From Bacillota bacterium (GTDB lineage: Bacteria > Bacillota > Dethiobacteria > DTU022), in the NCBI GenBank assembly GCA_030611385.1, contig JAUWPV010000001.1:98299-162298 (forward strand): a DNA stretch of 64,000 nucleotides. Reading direction: 5' to 3'. The notes below the pieces were generated by a model. That model made no database searches, was not told the origin of the DNA, and saw nothing but the letters and a program-made list of their open reading frames with translations. Below, piece after piece: positions 1-7,670 of this stretch (position 1 is the stretch's first letter; every line of letters starts with the position of its first letter). A program made the position numbers and the translations under genes.

Positions 1-61
1 AGGGTTACCCCCAAACTGTAATAATAAACCTGATATTGACTTATATATATGACAGTTTCGG

Positions 62-161
62 CCTTTTTCCTGATGGGTAAATATTGCCCTGATGTGTTTA
101 CTTCGCTCCTTTTAATGGGTAAAAATAGCATACAAAATAGCCTTTTGATGGTTGTATATGG
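62..161. repeat. three degenerate iteron-like direct repeats
   Basis: Three imperfect copies of a motif of the form CCTTTT...GATGGGTAAATAT begin near 62, 107 and 141. The third is the most diverged. They lie just downstream (in transcription sense) of the winged-helix-like gene of the integrated element. Iterons near a replication or transfer protein are one possibility; chance similarity in AT-rich DNA is another. No other feature is visible in bases 1-185. Confidence 0.25.
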
Positions 162-185
162 CCTTCGTAAAACAATTGTTCCCTT

Positions 186-614
186 CTATTCTTGTTTGGT
201 GTTTGTGTGGCTCTTGCTTCGATTAAATTTTGGTCTATTCTTTACTTTGAAATCATTTGTTCCGTAATTATGCCACCTACTACTTAGCCCATAAATGTTA
301 CAAGCAGCAGAAAAGGGTCTATGTGTTACTAAATCTATTAGGCCTACTTCCATCAAATTATCCATTGATCTGGTAAACGTCTTCTTGCTCATTAGCTTTT
401 GCCCCTCCGCATAAGTAAAGGAAATATCGCTTTCGCTGCCGGGCTTCCCATTGTATTTTAGCTTCATATGCAAATATAGTGTTTGTTCAAAACAGTTTAA
501 TTGTTGCCATGCCGGAGAGTTGACCATATTTTTTGTAATTCTTGCGTATGGGCTATTTTCGGATCTCGATTCAAAAGGATGGAAATTTGCCTTTCTGATG
601 TTTTTTTGCCCCAT
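186..614 (-). CDS. winged-helix-like protein of an integrative element
   Basis: This is a 142-residue soluble protein of unproven function. The middle (about residues 35-95) reads as a winged-helix fold: a helical segment starting SPAWQQLN, then LYLHMKLKYNG, then a helix-turn-helix-like stretch around MSKKTFTRSMDNLMEVGLI. The C-terminal part has the pattern IYGLSSRWHNYGT, which I recall from hypothetical proteins of Firmicutes integrative elements. The tail is basic, as expected for DNA binding. It lies 33 bases downstream of the excisionase-like gene on the same strand, so the two are probably co-transcribed. A G-rich ribosome site precedes the ATG at 614. A replication or regulatory role inside the element is inference. 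Confidence 0.6.
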   Translation of the reverse strand: MGQKNIRKANFHPFESRSENSPYARITKNMVNSPAWQQLNCFEQTLYLHMKLKYNGKPGSESDISFTYAEGQKLMSKKTFTRSMDNLMEVGLIDLVTHRPFSAACNIYGLSSRWHNYGTNDFKVKNRPKFNRSKSHTNTKQE

Positions 615-647
615 TTACACCCCCCCTAATAAAAATCGTTTTACATT

Positions 648-848
648 TTAATTTTCTTTGCGCCACCCATCACCTGGATAACCTTTGCCTCCTGATTTGA
701 TGAATTCATTTATCGCATCATCAGACCATCGCAGCATCCTGCCGATTCTAACCGAAGGGAGAATGCCCTCACGGGTCTTTGCGTATAACTGATATTCGGT
801 AATATCCAACTTTTCAGCAGCTTCACCTGACCTTAATAAAGTTGTCAA
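648..848 (-). CDS. excisionase-like helix-turn-helix protein
   Basis: This 66-residue protein belongs to the MerR-like HTH_17/excisionase class. The pattern GEAAEKLDITEYQLYAKTRE is the recognition helix-turn-helix, and the following wing contains the hallmark VRIGRMLRWSDDAINEFI. Proteins of this size act as excisionases (recombination directionality factors) or small regulators on integrated elements. The likely start is TTG at 848, nine bases after a strong AAAGGAGG site. It precedes the winged-helix-like gene in a short operon and lies 1.5 kb from the att site at 2357-2403. This supports an element-borne role, but no integrase gene is in the window. Confidence 0.75.
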   Translation of the reverse strand: MTTLLRSGEAAEKLDITEYQLYAKTREGILPSVRIGRMLRWSDDAINEFIKSGGKGYPGDGWRKEN

Positions 849-1175
849 ATTGCTTCACCTCCTTTCATGGGATTTACTCATTTAATTGTTTTAGGTTATA
901 GTTTAGGGTGTCCGTTTCCCCTCGATGGTTGTCGCTCCCTCATACCTGGGGCTGTCACCGTGTTTCTCTTTTAAAGCTACCAACAAACGCTCTGGCTTGC
1001 TGTCGCTCCCTCGGCTTTATCGCTTGCCGTTGCGCTCCCGGTCTCCCGGTCGGGTTATATTCAGCTATCAAATAGCAATCAACATATTGCTTGTTTAATT
1101 AACCTGTGTTAATCTTAAAACAATACAATAACGTTTACAACGTAAAAACCCGTTATGATAGTTAGGGGGATTAAT
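849..1175. other. intergenic region of the element, with a repeated 12-mer
   Basis: No gene is seen here. The stretch separates the divergent excisionase-like gene and the zinc-finger gene, so it should hold both promoters, but I cannot place them with confidence. The 12-mer TGTCGCTCCCTC occurs twice, at 930-941 and 1001-1012. A GC-rich tract with nested CTCCCGGT repeats follows near 1035-1056. Such repeats between divergent element genes could be binding sites for the excisionase or a transfer origin; this is inference. Confidence 0.35.
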
Positions 1176-2186
1176 ATGGATATAGTACAAAACAGATTAT
1201 TTTCTGGTTCTGAATCAGGTGGTAGGTTTAGTGAATATGAAATATACACGGAGCAATATGAAGAAAAGAATCTTGAGGATTTAAATGTGGAATTAAAAAA
1301 AGCGGTAGAAGAAAAAGATCTTTATTACCGGGTACCGTGGAGACATGGTTACGAACCAAGATTATTTATTGTCCCCACAAAGGATGCCGTGTATCAGGCT
1401 TCGCCTGTAGACGTTTTTAATTATTATCCGAATATATTGCTTGACTTCATGGATATGGGGAGGAAGTTATATGATGAAAGCCCGGATTATCCGCAACTTA
1501 TTTTAAATTTTTGTAATAAATATGGTTTGTTTAATGTGTCAGGTCTTTATGCAAATGCTTTCGGGGAAGCAGAAGAAGTGGATTTCGATGGTGATAATTA
1601 CTATGCTTATAAATACGAGTGGGTTTTACTGAGCGAGGCCGGAATGTACGGTTTCAAAATTCCTGATTCTATAGCAAAACCCCAGATTCTCACCCATGAC
1701 TTCATCGATCAACTTATTCCTAGAACATGGTGGGGATTTAGAGAGTTTCTTGAAGACAAGGAAAATCTACATGTTAAGCTTTTTAATAACTATTATTGTG
1801 AGTCAATCGAACATCTTCATTTTGAAATTTGGAATCTCTACTCGAGAATTAGTAGATGGTATGAAAATATTGATGAGGAAGGCGATCCCACAACCCATAA
1901 GCAGAAGTTGTCAAAATACTTGACGACCTATCCGATCGCAGTTTCAATTGATCATGACAGGAGATGGAAATTAAAGTGGGTATATAAATCGTTAATTGAT
2001 GCTCTAAATATTATGTTTTTAAATAATATCGTAGAAACCAATGAGCAAATAAAGATTTGTGTAAACTGTAATACAGCTTTTATCGCCAGTAGGGAATTTC
2101 AAAGATATTGCAGCGAGAGATGCAGTAATGCGAACCGTCAAAGAGAATATTACCGTAAACACAAAAAGAAAAACCAGAAGGATTAA
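1176..2186 (+). CDS. orphan protein with C-terminal treble-clef zinc finger
   Basis: This is a 336-residue protein that I do not recognise by function. Its last 50 residues contain ICVNCNTAFIAS, then YCSERCSNANRQREYYRKHK, a C-x2-C...C-x3-C treble clef followed by a basic tail. This resembles the CGNR-like or DUF6076-like zinc fingers found at the ends of otherwise unrelated proteins, and it suggests nucleic-acid binding. The first 280 residues are acidic and aromatic-rich and show no motif I know. ATG at 1176 is preferred over 1155 because GTTAGGGGG lies six bases upstream. It sits alone on the plus strand near the right end of the integrated element, so it may be cargo or a regulator. Its base composition is more AT-rich than the housekeeping genes. 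Confidence 0.7.
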   Translation: MDIVQNRLFSGSESGGRFSEYEIYTEQYEEKNLEDLNVELKKAVEEKDLYYRVPWRHGYEPRLFIVPTKDAVYQASPVDVFNYYPNILLDFMDMGRKLYDESPDYPQLILNFCNKYGLFNVSGLYANAFGEAEEVDFDGDNYYAYKYEWVLLSEAGMYGFKIPDSIAKPQILTHDFIDQLIPRTWWGFREFLEDKENLHVKLFNNYYCESIEHLHFEIWNLYSRISRWYENIDEEGDPTTHKQKLSKYLTTYPIAVSIDHDRRWKLKWVYKSLIDALNIMFLNNIVETNEQIKICVNCNTAFIASREFQRYCSERCSNANRQREYYRKHKKKNQKD

Positions 2187-2356
2187 CCCTCCGGCTATAG
2201 TGCAACACTTAGTGCAACAAGTCTTTTATTTTCGGTCAATCTCAATTATTAACCCTTAACTATATATATCTCCGAAAGCTTATATTTAATAGTCTATCTT
2301 AACCTTTTACAAATTCTCTCAACCTTCTTCAACTTGCCCCAATCCCTCATTATAAA

Positions 2357-2403
2357 GACTACGAATCAGGAGGTCGCAGGTTCAAATCCTGCCGGGCGCA
2401 CCA
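2357..2403 (+). other. att site: partial copy of tRNA-Arg(ACG) 3' half
   Basis: The 47 bases match a bacterial tRNA-Arg from the anticodon stem to CCA. They give anticodon loop CTACGAA (anticodon ACG), a variable loop, T arm GCAGG-TTCAAAT-CCTGC, acceptor strand CGGGCGC, discriminator A and CCA. The bases upstream (CATTATAAA) do not form the 5' half of a tRNA, so this is not a whole gene. This is the usual product of integration into a tRNA 3' end. The intact tRNA-Arg should lie left of the window with the element between. Confidence 0.85.
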
Positions 2404-2408
2404 GTAAA

Positions 2409-2445
2409 AAAGGCCTCGCCGGGAAAGTTACCGGCGAGGCCTTTT
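2409..2445 (+). terminator. rho-independent terminator, formerly of the tRNA-Arg
   Basis: The inverted repeat AAAGGCCTCGCCGG / CCGGCGAGGCCTTTT encloses an eight-base loop and ends in a short T run. It starts five bases after the tRNA-Arg CCA copy, so it is most simply the chromosomal terminator of tRNA-Arg, left stranded when the element inserted. Confidence 0.85.
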
Positions 2446-2494
2446 AGCGCTTTACTTTAATAATGTTTAAATTAAATTGTCGGGCAGTTGATTA

Positions 2495-3103
2495 TCAATT
2501 GCTAAAAGCCCCAGAATTGGTTGGCGATTCCATGTTATAAAACCAATCGCCGCTTCCAGGGGTACTGGAAGTGGATATTGTAATTCCATATTCACTTGTT
2601 GGGTTAATCCCAAGGTCATCGCAAACTTCGGAAATACCTGCTTTGAGCAAGGCAAATTCGTCACGGTCAGTGTCATTATTGGCTATGAATCTTTTATACC
2701 GAGCTACTTTTTCATCAAGCTGTATTTTTGAAATAAACTCCATTGTGCCTGGTTGTTGCCACCTTGGCACAGCACTTGAGCTGACGCTCACGGCAGGTTG
2801 CGATGCTGCCGGTGTTGGGCTGCTTGGTGTTGATTGGGCCGGTTCCGGCTCAGTAGATGAAGGGACAACATCCTCATCATTATCCACATCATCGGTGGGC
2901 AGATTATCAAGGTCATTCTGGTTATCTGTGCTGTCAGCGCTAAGGCTACGGTGATCTGCGAACAACCACTCGGGGAGCACTCCTTCCGGGCCGGCCGTTA
3001 TTTCAGGGTCGGTGTTGCTGGAAGTTTTTAATACGCAAACGAGTAAAGAAATGGAAAGTGCCATTACTAAGCCAATTGTTAGTAAGGTCTTAATCTTAGG
3101 CAT
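2495..3103 (-). CDS. secreted or membrane-anchored protein, unknown function
   Basis: This is a 202-residue protein that begins MPKIKTLLTIGLVMALSISLLVCVL, a typical N-terminal signal peptide or signal anchor. Residues about 35-110 are acidic and rich in Asp, Ser, Pro, Thr and Ala, as in a flexible wall-spanning linker. The remaining C-terminal part (from about 115) is a short, possibly globular domain with YKRFIANNDTDRDEFALLK. I do not recognise this domain. Export is supported by sequence; the function is unknown. The ATG at 3103 follows AAAGGAGG. It is monocistronic, with its own promoter and a structured 5' leader. Confidence 0.7.
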   Translation of the reverse strand: MPKIKTLLTIGLVMALSISLLVCVLKTSSNTDPEITAGPEGVLPEWLFADHRSLSADSTDNQNDLDNLPTDDVDNDEDVVPSSTEPEPAQSTPSSPTPAASQPAVSVSSSAVPRWQQPGTMEFISKIQLDEKVARYKRFIANNDTDRDEFALLKAGISEVCDDLGINPTSEYGITISTSSTPGSGDWFYNMESPTNSGAFSN

Positions 3104-3138
3104 ACAAGTTCCTCCTTTAAAGACCTTTTCGTAAAATT

Positions 3139-3176
3139 AAGCCCGTCTGATTTGCTATTTTCTTAGCAACGGGCTT
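3139..3176 (-). ncRNA. hairpin in the 5' leader of the secreted-protein gene
   Basis: An outer stem AAGCCCGT / ACGGGCTT (3139-3146 with 3169-3176) encloses an inner stem TGCTA / TAGCA (3153-3157 with 3164-3168). It begins a few bases after the predicted transcription start of the minus-strand gene. It could stabilise the mRNA 5' end or act as an attenuator. It does not follow any plus-strand gene, so it is not an ordinary terminator. Confidence 0.45.
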
Positions 3177-3185
3177 ACTTTGTGC

Positions 3186-3214
3186 ATTATAACTGATCAG
3201 TATAGCAAATGCAA
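3186..3214 (-). promoter_or_regulatory. sigma-A promoter of the secreted-protein gene
   Basis: On the minus strand the sequence reads TTGCAT, 17 bases, TATAAT. The predicted start is near 3179, giving a leader of about 75 bases that holds the hairpin at 3139-3176. Confidence 0.65.
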
Positions 3215-3224
3215 GAGGTGGTGG

Positions 3225-3251
3225 TTGTCACTTGATTGATTATGTTATAAT
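3225..3251 (+). promoter_or_regulatory. possible promoter of the zinc-ribbon gene
   Basis: TTGTCA and TATAAT are separated by 15 bases, shorter than the optimum. The -10 hexamer is perfect and lies about 80 bases before the ATG at 3331. Confidence 0.4.
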
Positions 3252-3330
3252 GTAGTCTGCAGCTTGGAATGCACGAATAGGCTGCCCGTAAATTGTTTGC
3301 TAAATAGATTAAGCTTGGGAGGTAAAAAAT

Positions 3331-3987
3331 ATGGCTGACTTAAAAACCTGTCCGTTTTGTCTTGAGGAAATCCCGGTCAGGGCAATTAAATGTCGCTATT
3401 GCGAATCGATGATTAATGATGTTAAACCGACCGAAAGTGAAACGGTCAAACCCGCAAAGACCGAAGTTAAGGAAAAGAAAAAGAGAAGCGATACACCTCA
3501 GCAGGGTGTTTCTTGCCAGCCTGTTTCGAAAAAGAAAAGTTATAAAAGGTTTGTACTACCGCTGGGTATTGTTTTGGTTTTCCTGTTATTAATCGTAGCC
3601 GGTTACTGGTTATTGTTCGGCGGTGAAGGATCCCAGGTAACCGAAGGGAGCGCCGCGGGAGATCTGATTACAGAAGCATGGGGTACCGACAGCCCGGGTA
3701 GTGAACTCTATTTTCAGTTCTTGCCCAACGAAATTGTTGAAATTGCGGTGGTCCCCGAAGGCTATTGGTTCAGAACCCAGTATCGGGTCGTGAAAGCCGA
3801 GGAGAAGAGTTACCTGGAGCTTTACCACCGCGGACTGGCTGAATGGGAAAGAAACGCAGAGATAACCTTTAAAGATGCGGACACACTGATTATGACTGAT
3901 CTACTCGCAGGTGTGATCATCGAGCTCAAACGCATTACCGATTCAGAATTTCGGGAAGCAAGAAACGTGCTTCGCTTTGAAAGGTAG
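3331..3987 (+). CDS. zinc-ribbon membrane-anchored protein
   Basis: This 218-residue protein starts with a rubredoxin-like zinc ribbon, CPFC (Cys7, Cys10) and CRYC (Cys21, Cys24). A charged Lys-rich linker follows (about 30-70), then one transmembrane helix (about 74-96). The extracytoplasmic domain of about 120 residues has alternating hydrophobic strands and may be a beta-rich domain for substrate or lipid binding. The layout (cytosolic ribbon, one helix, outer domain) is common in Firmicutes proteins of unknown function. ATG at 3331 follows GGGAGG. The gene ends before a strong terminator and is not in an operon with tadA. Confidence 0.7.
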   Translation: MADLKTCPFCLEEIPVRAIKCRYCESMINDVKPTESETVKPAKTEVKEKKKRSDTPQQGVSCQPVSKKKSYKRFVLPLGIVLVFLLLIVAGYWLLFGGEGSQVTEGSAAGDLITEAWGTDSPGSELYFQFLPNEIVEIAVVPEGYWFRTQYRVVKAEEKSYLELYHRGLAEWERNAEITFKDADTLIMTDLLAGVIIELKRITDSEFREARNVLRFER

Positions 3988-4024
3988 CATTATTCGTATA
4001 TAATATTAACATAATAGTGATTAA

Positions 4025-4057
4025 CCAATATGCCCCCCATGGGGCATATTGGTTTTT
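4025..4057 (+). terminator. rho-independent terminator of the zinc-ribbon gene
   Basis: A 12-base-pair perfect stem CCAATATGCCCC / GGGGCATATTGG with a four-base loop is followed by TTTTT. Confidence 0.9.
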
Positions 4058-4097
4058 GTAAACATGATCGTGTTATAATGAAACCGGGGTTAAGGAT

Positions 4098-4550
4098 ATG
4101 CTGAATGATGAACAGTATATGGAATTGGCTCTCCGGCAGGCCGAAGATGCGGCAAACTGCGGCGAGGTACCGATCGGTGCGGTTTTGGTCAAAGACGATA
4201 TCGTGCTGGCTGCTGAACGTAACCGCCGTGAAGAACTGAAAGATGCTACTGCCCATGCTGAAATGCTGGCCATTCGCCGGGCGTGTGAATTGTTAGGCGG
4301 CTGGCGTTTAAGCGGCTGTACCCTCTATGTAACCCTTGAACCATGTCCGATGTGCGCAGGAGCCATGATCCAGGCCCGTATTGACAGGTTGGTATTCGGG
4401 GCTAATGATCCAAAAGGCGGGGCAGCCGGAACTTTGTACGATATTGTGCGTGATCAGCGCCTCAATCACCGACTGGAGGTTAGCAGTGGCATTCTGGAAG
4501 AAGAATGCGCCGTACTGCTGCAGCAATTCTTCCGGGAAAGGCGTGAGTAA
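4098..4550 (+). CDS. tadA: tRNA-specific adenosine deaminase
   Basis: This enzyme deaminates adenosine 34 to inosine in the anticodon of tRNA-Arg(ACG). The 150-residue protein has the cytidine/deoxycytidylate deaminase zinc site: HAE near residue 55 (the Glu is the proton shuttle) and PCPMC about 30 residues on. The length matches TadA (about 150-165). In Bacillus, tadA (yaaJ) also lies just before the SRP RNA and dnaX, so the position supports the call. Its substrate tRNA-Arg(ACG) is the same gene whose 3' half forms the att site at 2357. ATG at 4098 follows AAGGAT; a good -10 (TATAAT at 4074-4079) lies immediately upstream with a weak -35. Confidence 0.95.
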   Translation: MLNDEQYMELALRQAEDAANCGEVPIGAVLVKDDIVLAAERNRREELKDATAHAEMLAIRRACELLGGWRLSGCTLYVTLEPCPMCAGAMIQARIDRLVFGANDPKGGAAGTLYDIVRDQRLNHRLEVSSGILEEECAVLLQQFFRERRE

Positions 4551-4613
4551 AATATATTTACATAAACCATCCTCTACGCTGGCGTTTTTAAACCGTTAGT
4601 ATCAATGGGTGGC

Positions 4614-4641
4614 TTTACAAAGAGAGTTTACCTGCTATAAT
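4614..4641 (+). promoter_or_regulatory. promoter of tRNA-Ser(CGA)
   Basis: TTTACA, 16 bases, TATAAT. The predicted start lies about six to eight bases before the tRNA 5' end at 4656. Confidence 0.7.
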
Positions 4642-4655
4642 ATTATTCAACAAAT

Positions 4656-4745
4656 GGAGAGATGGCCGAGTCCGGTTGAAGGCGCACGACTCGAAATCGT
4701 GTGTGCTGCAAGGCACCGTGGGTTCAAATCCCACTCTCTCCGCCA
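4656..4745 (+). tRNA. tRNA-Ser (anticodon CGA)
   Basis: The acceptor stem GGAGAGA / TCTCTCC closes the molecule with discriminator G and an encoded CCA. The anticodon arm is CACGA-CTCGAAA-TCGTG, anticodon CGA, which reads UCG. A long variable arm typical of class II serine tRNAs follows, then T arm GTGGG-TTCAAAT-CCCAC. Confidence 0.95.
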
Positions 4746-5027
4746 ACTCGAATTATAAGAAGAGCATAATTTATCCCAATAGCAACTGGGGCGCTTTCTG
4801 CATGTGTCTAGCAGTGTATGGCAAATTATTAAAGTTATTGTCTGCAGAATACTTTGCGCTTCATGCAGGGAAATTTAGCTGAATATTGAATAATAAACTT
4901 ATGTTAAAAATCATTAAAGAACCTTTTTCTGATGTATAATTAGATAATTGCTATGGAGGTGTTGCGAAATAGCGATAACTTTTCTGAGCCAGTTAGGTTT
5001 TTACATAATTTTAAGGGGGTTTACGTT

Positions 5028-6644
5028 TTGAAAAAATGGTTAAGTATTTTGGTTGTCCTGATAATCGGAGCAGCTTTGCTGACAGCCGGTTGCGGCGGTG
5101 GCGGCGAGGAAGTTGTTACGGAAGAAACGGTCATCCGCTATAATGTGGGGACCGAGCCTCAAACGTTGGATCCGGCCCTGATGACCGGGATTCCAGAATC
5201 GTCAATGCTGCTGCAGATGTATGACGGCCTGACCAGGCTGGATGCCGATAATAATCCGCAAGCGGCTATTGCTGAGAGTTGGGACATCAGTGACGACGGA
5301 ACCGAGTTTACTTTCCACTTGCGGGAGGATGCGGTTTGGGCTAACGGTGATCCACTGACGGCCGCTGATTTTGAATTTTCCTGGAAAAGGGCACTCGACC
5401 CGGCAATGGCCGGTGACTATGCCTATATGTTTTATCTGATTGAAGGAGCCGAAGCCTATAACGCAGGCGAAGGAAGCGCTGATGCTGTTGCCATTACGGC
5501 TGTAGATGACTATACACTAAAAGTTAAATTAGTCTCTGGAGCACCGTATTTCATTTCCCTGACTGCGTTTCCCACTTACTACCCATTGCACAGGGCTACT
5601 GTAGAAGCCGATAATGAAGGTTGGGCGCTCAGTGTGGATACGATGATTACCAACGGCCCCTATAAGATGGTCAAGTGGGCTGAAGGCCAGATTGAGTATG
5701 TTCCTAATGAGAGCTACTGGGATGCCGGTGCAATCAAGCTCGATCGCCTGGTCTTCACCATGGTGGAAGAACAGAGCACCGAGTTGACCATGTTTGAAAC
5801 CGGGGAAATTGATATGACGAATACTGTTCCTGGTCCGGAGATTCCCAGGCTCAAAGCAGAACGGCCTGACGAATTGCATATCTTCCCCTACCTGGGCACC
5901 TACTACTATATCTTCAATTGCGAACAAGCGCCTTTTGATGATGTTAATGTACGTAAAGCGCTGACCATGGCTATCGACCGGGTGGCGATTGTTGAAACGG
6001 TTACCCAGGGCGGTCAGCTGCCGGCTTTCGCTTTTGTTCCATTCGGTGTAGCTGATCTAGCTGAAGGGTCCGATTTTCGTGAAGCAGGCGGCGATTACTA
6101 CACAGATGATGTGACCGAAGCTAAAAGGCTACTGGCTGAAGCCGGTTACCCTGATGGGGTAGGCTTCCCACCCTTTGAAATCCTGCACAATACCTCGGAA
6201 ATGCATAAGATGATTGCCGAAGCGATCCAGGAGATGTGGACTGTAAATCTCGGTATTACCGGAGTCACCATCACGAACCAGGAATGGGGCGTTTATCTGG
6301 ATTCCCGGGATGAAGGTGCTTTTGATGTGGCCCGGGCCGGTTGGATTGGCGACTATGTCGAAGCGAATACCTTCCTCGATATGTGGAAGACCGGCGGAGG
6401 CAACAATAACGCTTTCTGGGGTGATGCCCGCTATGATCAGATCATTGCGGACCTGCTCCTTATTTCCGATCCCGCGGAGCGTATTCCTCTGCTGCACGAA
6501 CAGGAAGACATACTGATGGAAGCAATGCCGATTATGCCGATCTACTACTACACACTGCCCGCAATGGTCAGCACCAGGATCGATGGTTATGTCCAGTTAA
6601 CTATCGGTGGTGTCGACTTTAAAAACGCATACGTCGTTGAGTAG
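5028..6644 (+). CDS. oppA: oligopeptide ABC transporter substrate-binding lipoprotein
   Basis: This is the extracytoplasmic peptide-binding protein of a Dpp/Opp-type ABC importer (solute-binding family 5). The N-terminus KKWLSILVVLIIGAALL followed by lipobox LTAGC is a lipoprotein signal; Cys22 would be lipidated. The mature protein starts with a Gly/Glu linker and then the family hallmark YNVGTEPQTLDPAL. The internal pattern DGLTRLDADNNPQAAIAESW is also typical. TTG at 5028 is chosen because AAGGGGG lies eight bases upstream and the lipoprotein signal starts right there; the longer frame from 4953 would bury the signal. Length 538 fits the family. It is first in the opp operon, separated from oppB by a hairpin that would favour excess binding protein. 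Exact ligand unknown. Confidence 0.92.
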   Translation: MKKWLSILVVLIIGAALLTAGCGGGGEEVVTEETVIRYNVGTEPQTLDPALMTGIPESSMLLQMYDGLTRLDADNNPQAAIAESWDISDDGTEFTFHLREDAVWANGDPLTAADFEFSWKRALDPAMAGDYAYMFYLIEGAEAYNAGEGSADAVAITAVDDYTLKVKLVSGAPYFISLTAFPTYYPLHRATVEADNEGWALSVDTMITNGPYKMVKWAEGQIEYVPNESYWDAGAIKLDRLVFTMVEEQSTELTMFETGEIDMTNTVPGPEIPRLKAERPDELHIFPYLGTYYYIFNCEQAPFDDVNVRKALTMAIDRVAIVETVTQGGQLPAFAFVPFGVADLAEGSDFREAGGDYYTDDVTEAKRLLAEAGYPDGVGFPPFEILHNTSEMHKMIAEAIQEMWTVNLGITGVTITNQEWGVYLDSRDEGAFDVARAGWIGDYVEANTFLDMWKTGGGNNNAFWGDARYDQIIADLLLISDPAERIPLLHEQEDILMEAMPIMPIYYYTLPAMVSTRIDGYVQLTIGGVDFKNAYVVE

Positions 6645-6667
6645 ATATTCGGAAATGTAGTCTAAAG

Positions 6668-6711
6668 AAGAGGTATACCGGACCAACAGATGATGGTATA
6701 CCTCTTATTTT
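6668..6711 (+). terminator. intercistronic hairpin between oppA and oppB
   Basis: The stem AAGAGGTATACC / GGTATACCTCTT has a 15-base loop and is followed by the AT-rich ATTTTAAAT. It lies between the binding-protein gene and the permeases, where partial terminators or mRNA-stabilising hairpins commonly keep the binding protein in excess. Confidence 0.7.
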
Positions 6712-6734
6712 AAATAAAGGGGGCACTTAAGGAT

Positions 6735-7670
6735 TTGTTGAAGTATCTGTTGCGACGTTTCTTTTCCGTTATCCTGGCCCTTTGGATTGTGGTAACAGTA
6801 ACCTTTATCTTCATGCATATTATTCCCGGTGGTCCTTTTCAAAGAGAAAAGGCTCTCCCCCCGGCAATTAAAGCCAACATTGAGGCCAGATATAAACTGG
6901 ATCAACCCCTTCACATTCAGTATCTCGATTACCTTGGCTACCTGGTTAAAGGTGATCTGGGACCTTCGTTCAAATATCGGGGCAGAACAGTCAACGAGAT
7001 TATCGCCGAAAGGTTTCCGGTGTCCGCACAGTTAGGTAGTCTAGCGATCCTGATCGCGCTGGTTGTGGGAGTGCCGGCCGGTATTTTGGCAGCACTAAAT
7101 CAAAATAAGATTCCGGACTATCTGGTAATGTTTTTTAGCACCTTCGGCATCGCTATGCCCAGTTTTGTGATTGGAACTGCATTGATGTATTTTTTAGCTT
7201 ACAAGTGGGGTTTGCTGCCATCAGCATTGTGGGGCAGCCCCAGGCATATGATTATGCCGGCGATCGCCCTGGCCGGTCTGCCGACTGCGTTTATCGCCCG
7301 GTTGACCCGTTCCAGCATGCTGGACGTTTTGGGGCAAGACTATATGAAAACAGCAGTGGCTAAAGGGCTATCGCAGATGCGCGTGCTCTGGGTGCATGGA
7401 GTGAAGAATGCGATGATCCCGGTGGTCACCTACCTTGGCCCTCTGGTGGCCGGTGTTTTAACCGGGAGCTTTATAGTTGAAAATATCTTTGCTGTACCGG
7501 GATTGGGAAAACACTTTGTTACAAGCATCTATAACAGGGACTATACCGTCATTCTCGGCGTGACGGTTTTTTACTGTGTTCTGTTAATTTTAGCCAACCT
7601 GGTAGTTGACCTCATCTACCCCCTGATCGACCCGCGCATCAAGCTTGGCGGTAGAAAGGAATATGTTTAA
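6735..7670 (+). CDS. oppB: oligopeptide ABC transporter permease
   Basis: This is an inner-membrane permease of the DppB/OppB type, 311 residues with about six transmembrane helices. The first helix starts at residue 8 (FFSVILALWIVVTVTFIF). The N-terminal signature IPGGPF is typical of OppB. The cytoplasmic EAA loop that docks on the ATPases is near residues 205-225 (DYMKTAVAKGLSQMRVLWVH). The start is TTG at 6735 or the next TTG at 6738; both are a few bases after AAGGA. The stop is directly followed by the oppC ATG, so translation is probably coupled. Confidence 0.93.
   Translation: MLKYLLRRFFSVILALWIVVTVTFIFMHIIPGGPFQREKALPPAIKANIEARYKLDQPLHIQYLDYLGYLVKGDLGPSFKYRGRTVNEIIAERFPVSAQLGSLAILIALVVGVPAGILAALNQNKIPDYLVMFFSTFGIAMPSFVIGTALMYFLAYKWGLLPSALWGSPRHMIMPAIALAGLPTAFIARLTRSSMLDVLGQDYMKTAVAKGLSQMRVLWVHGVKNAMIPVVTYLGPLVAGVLTGSFIVENIFAVPGLGKHFVTSIYNRDYTVILGVTVFYCVLLILANLVVDLIYPLIDPRIKLGGRKEYV

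Noticed and set aside
49-267. A 72-codon plus-strand frame at the left edge
   Set aside because: No ribosome site, AT-driven composition, and it overlaps the winged-helix-like gene and the repeats.
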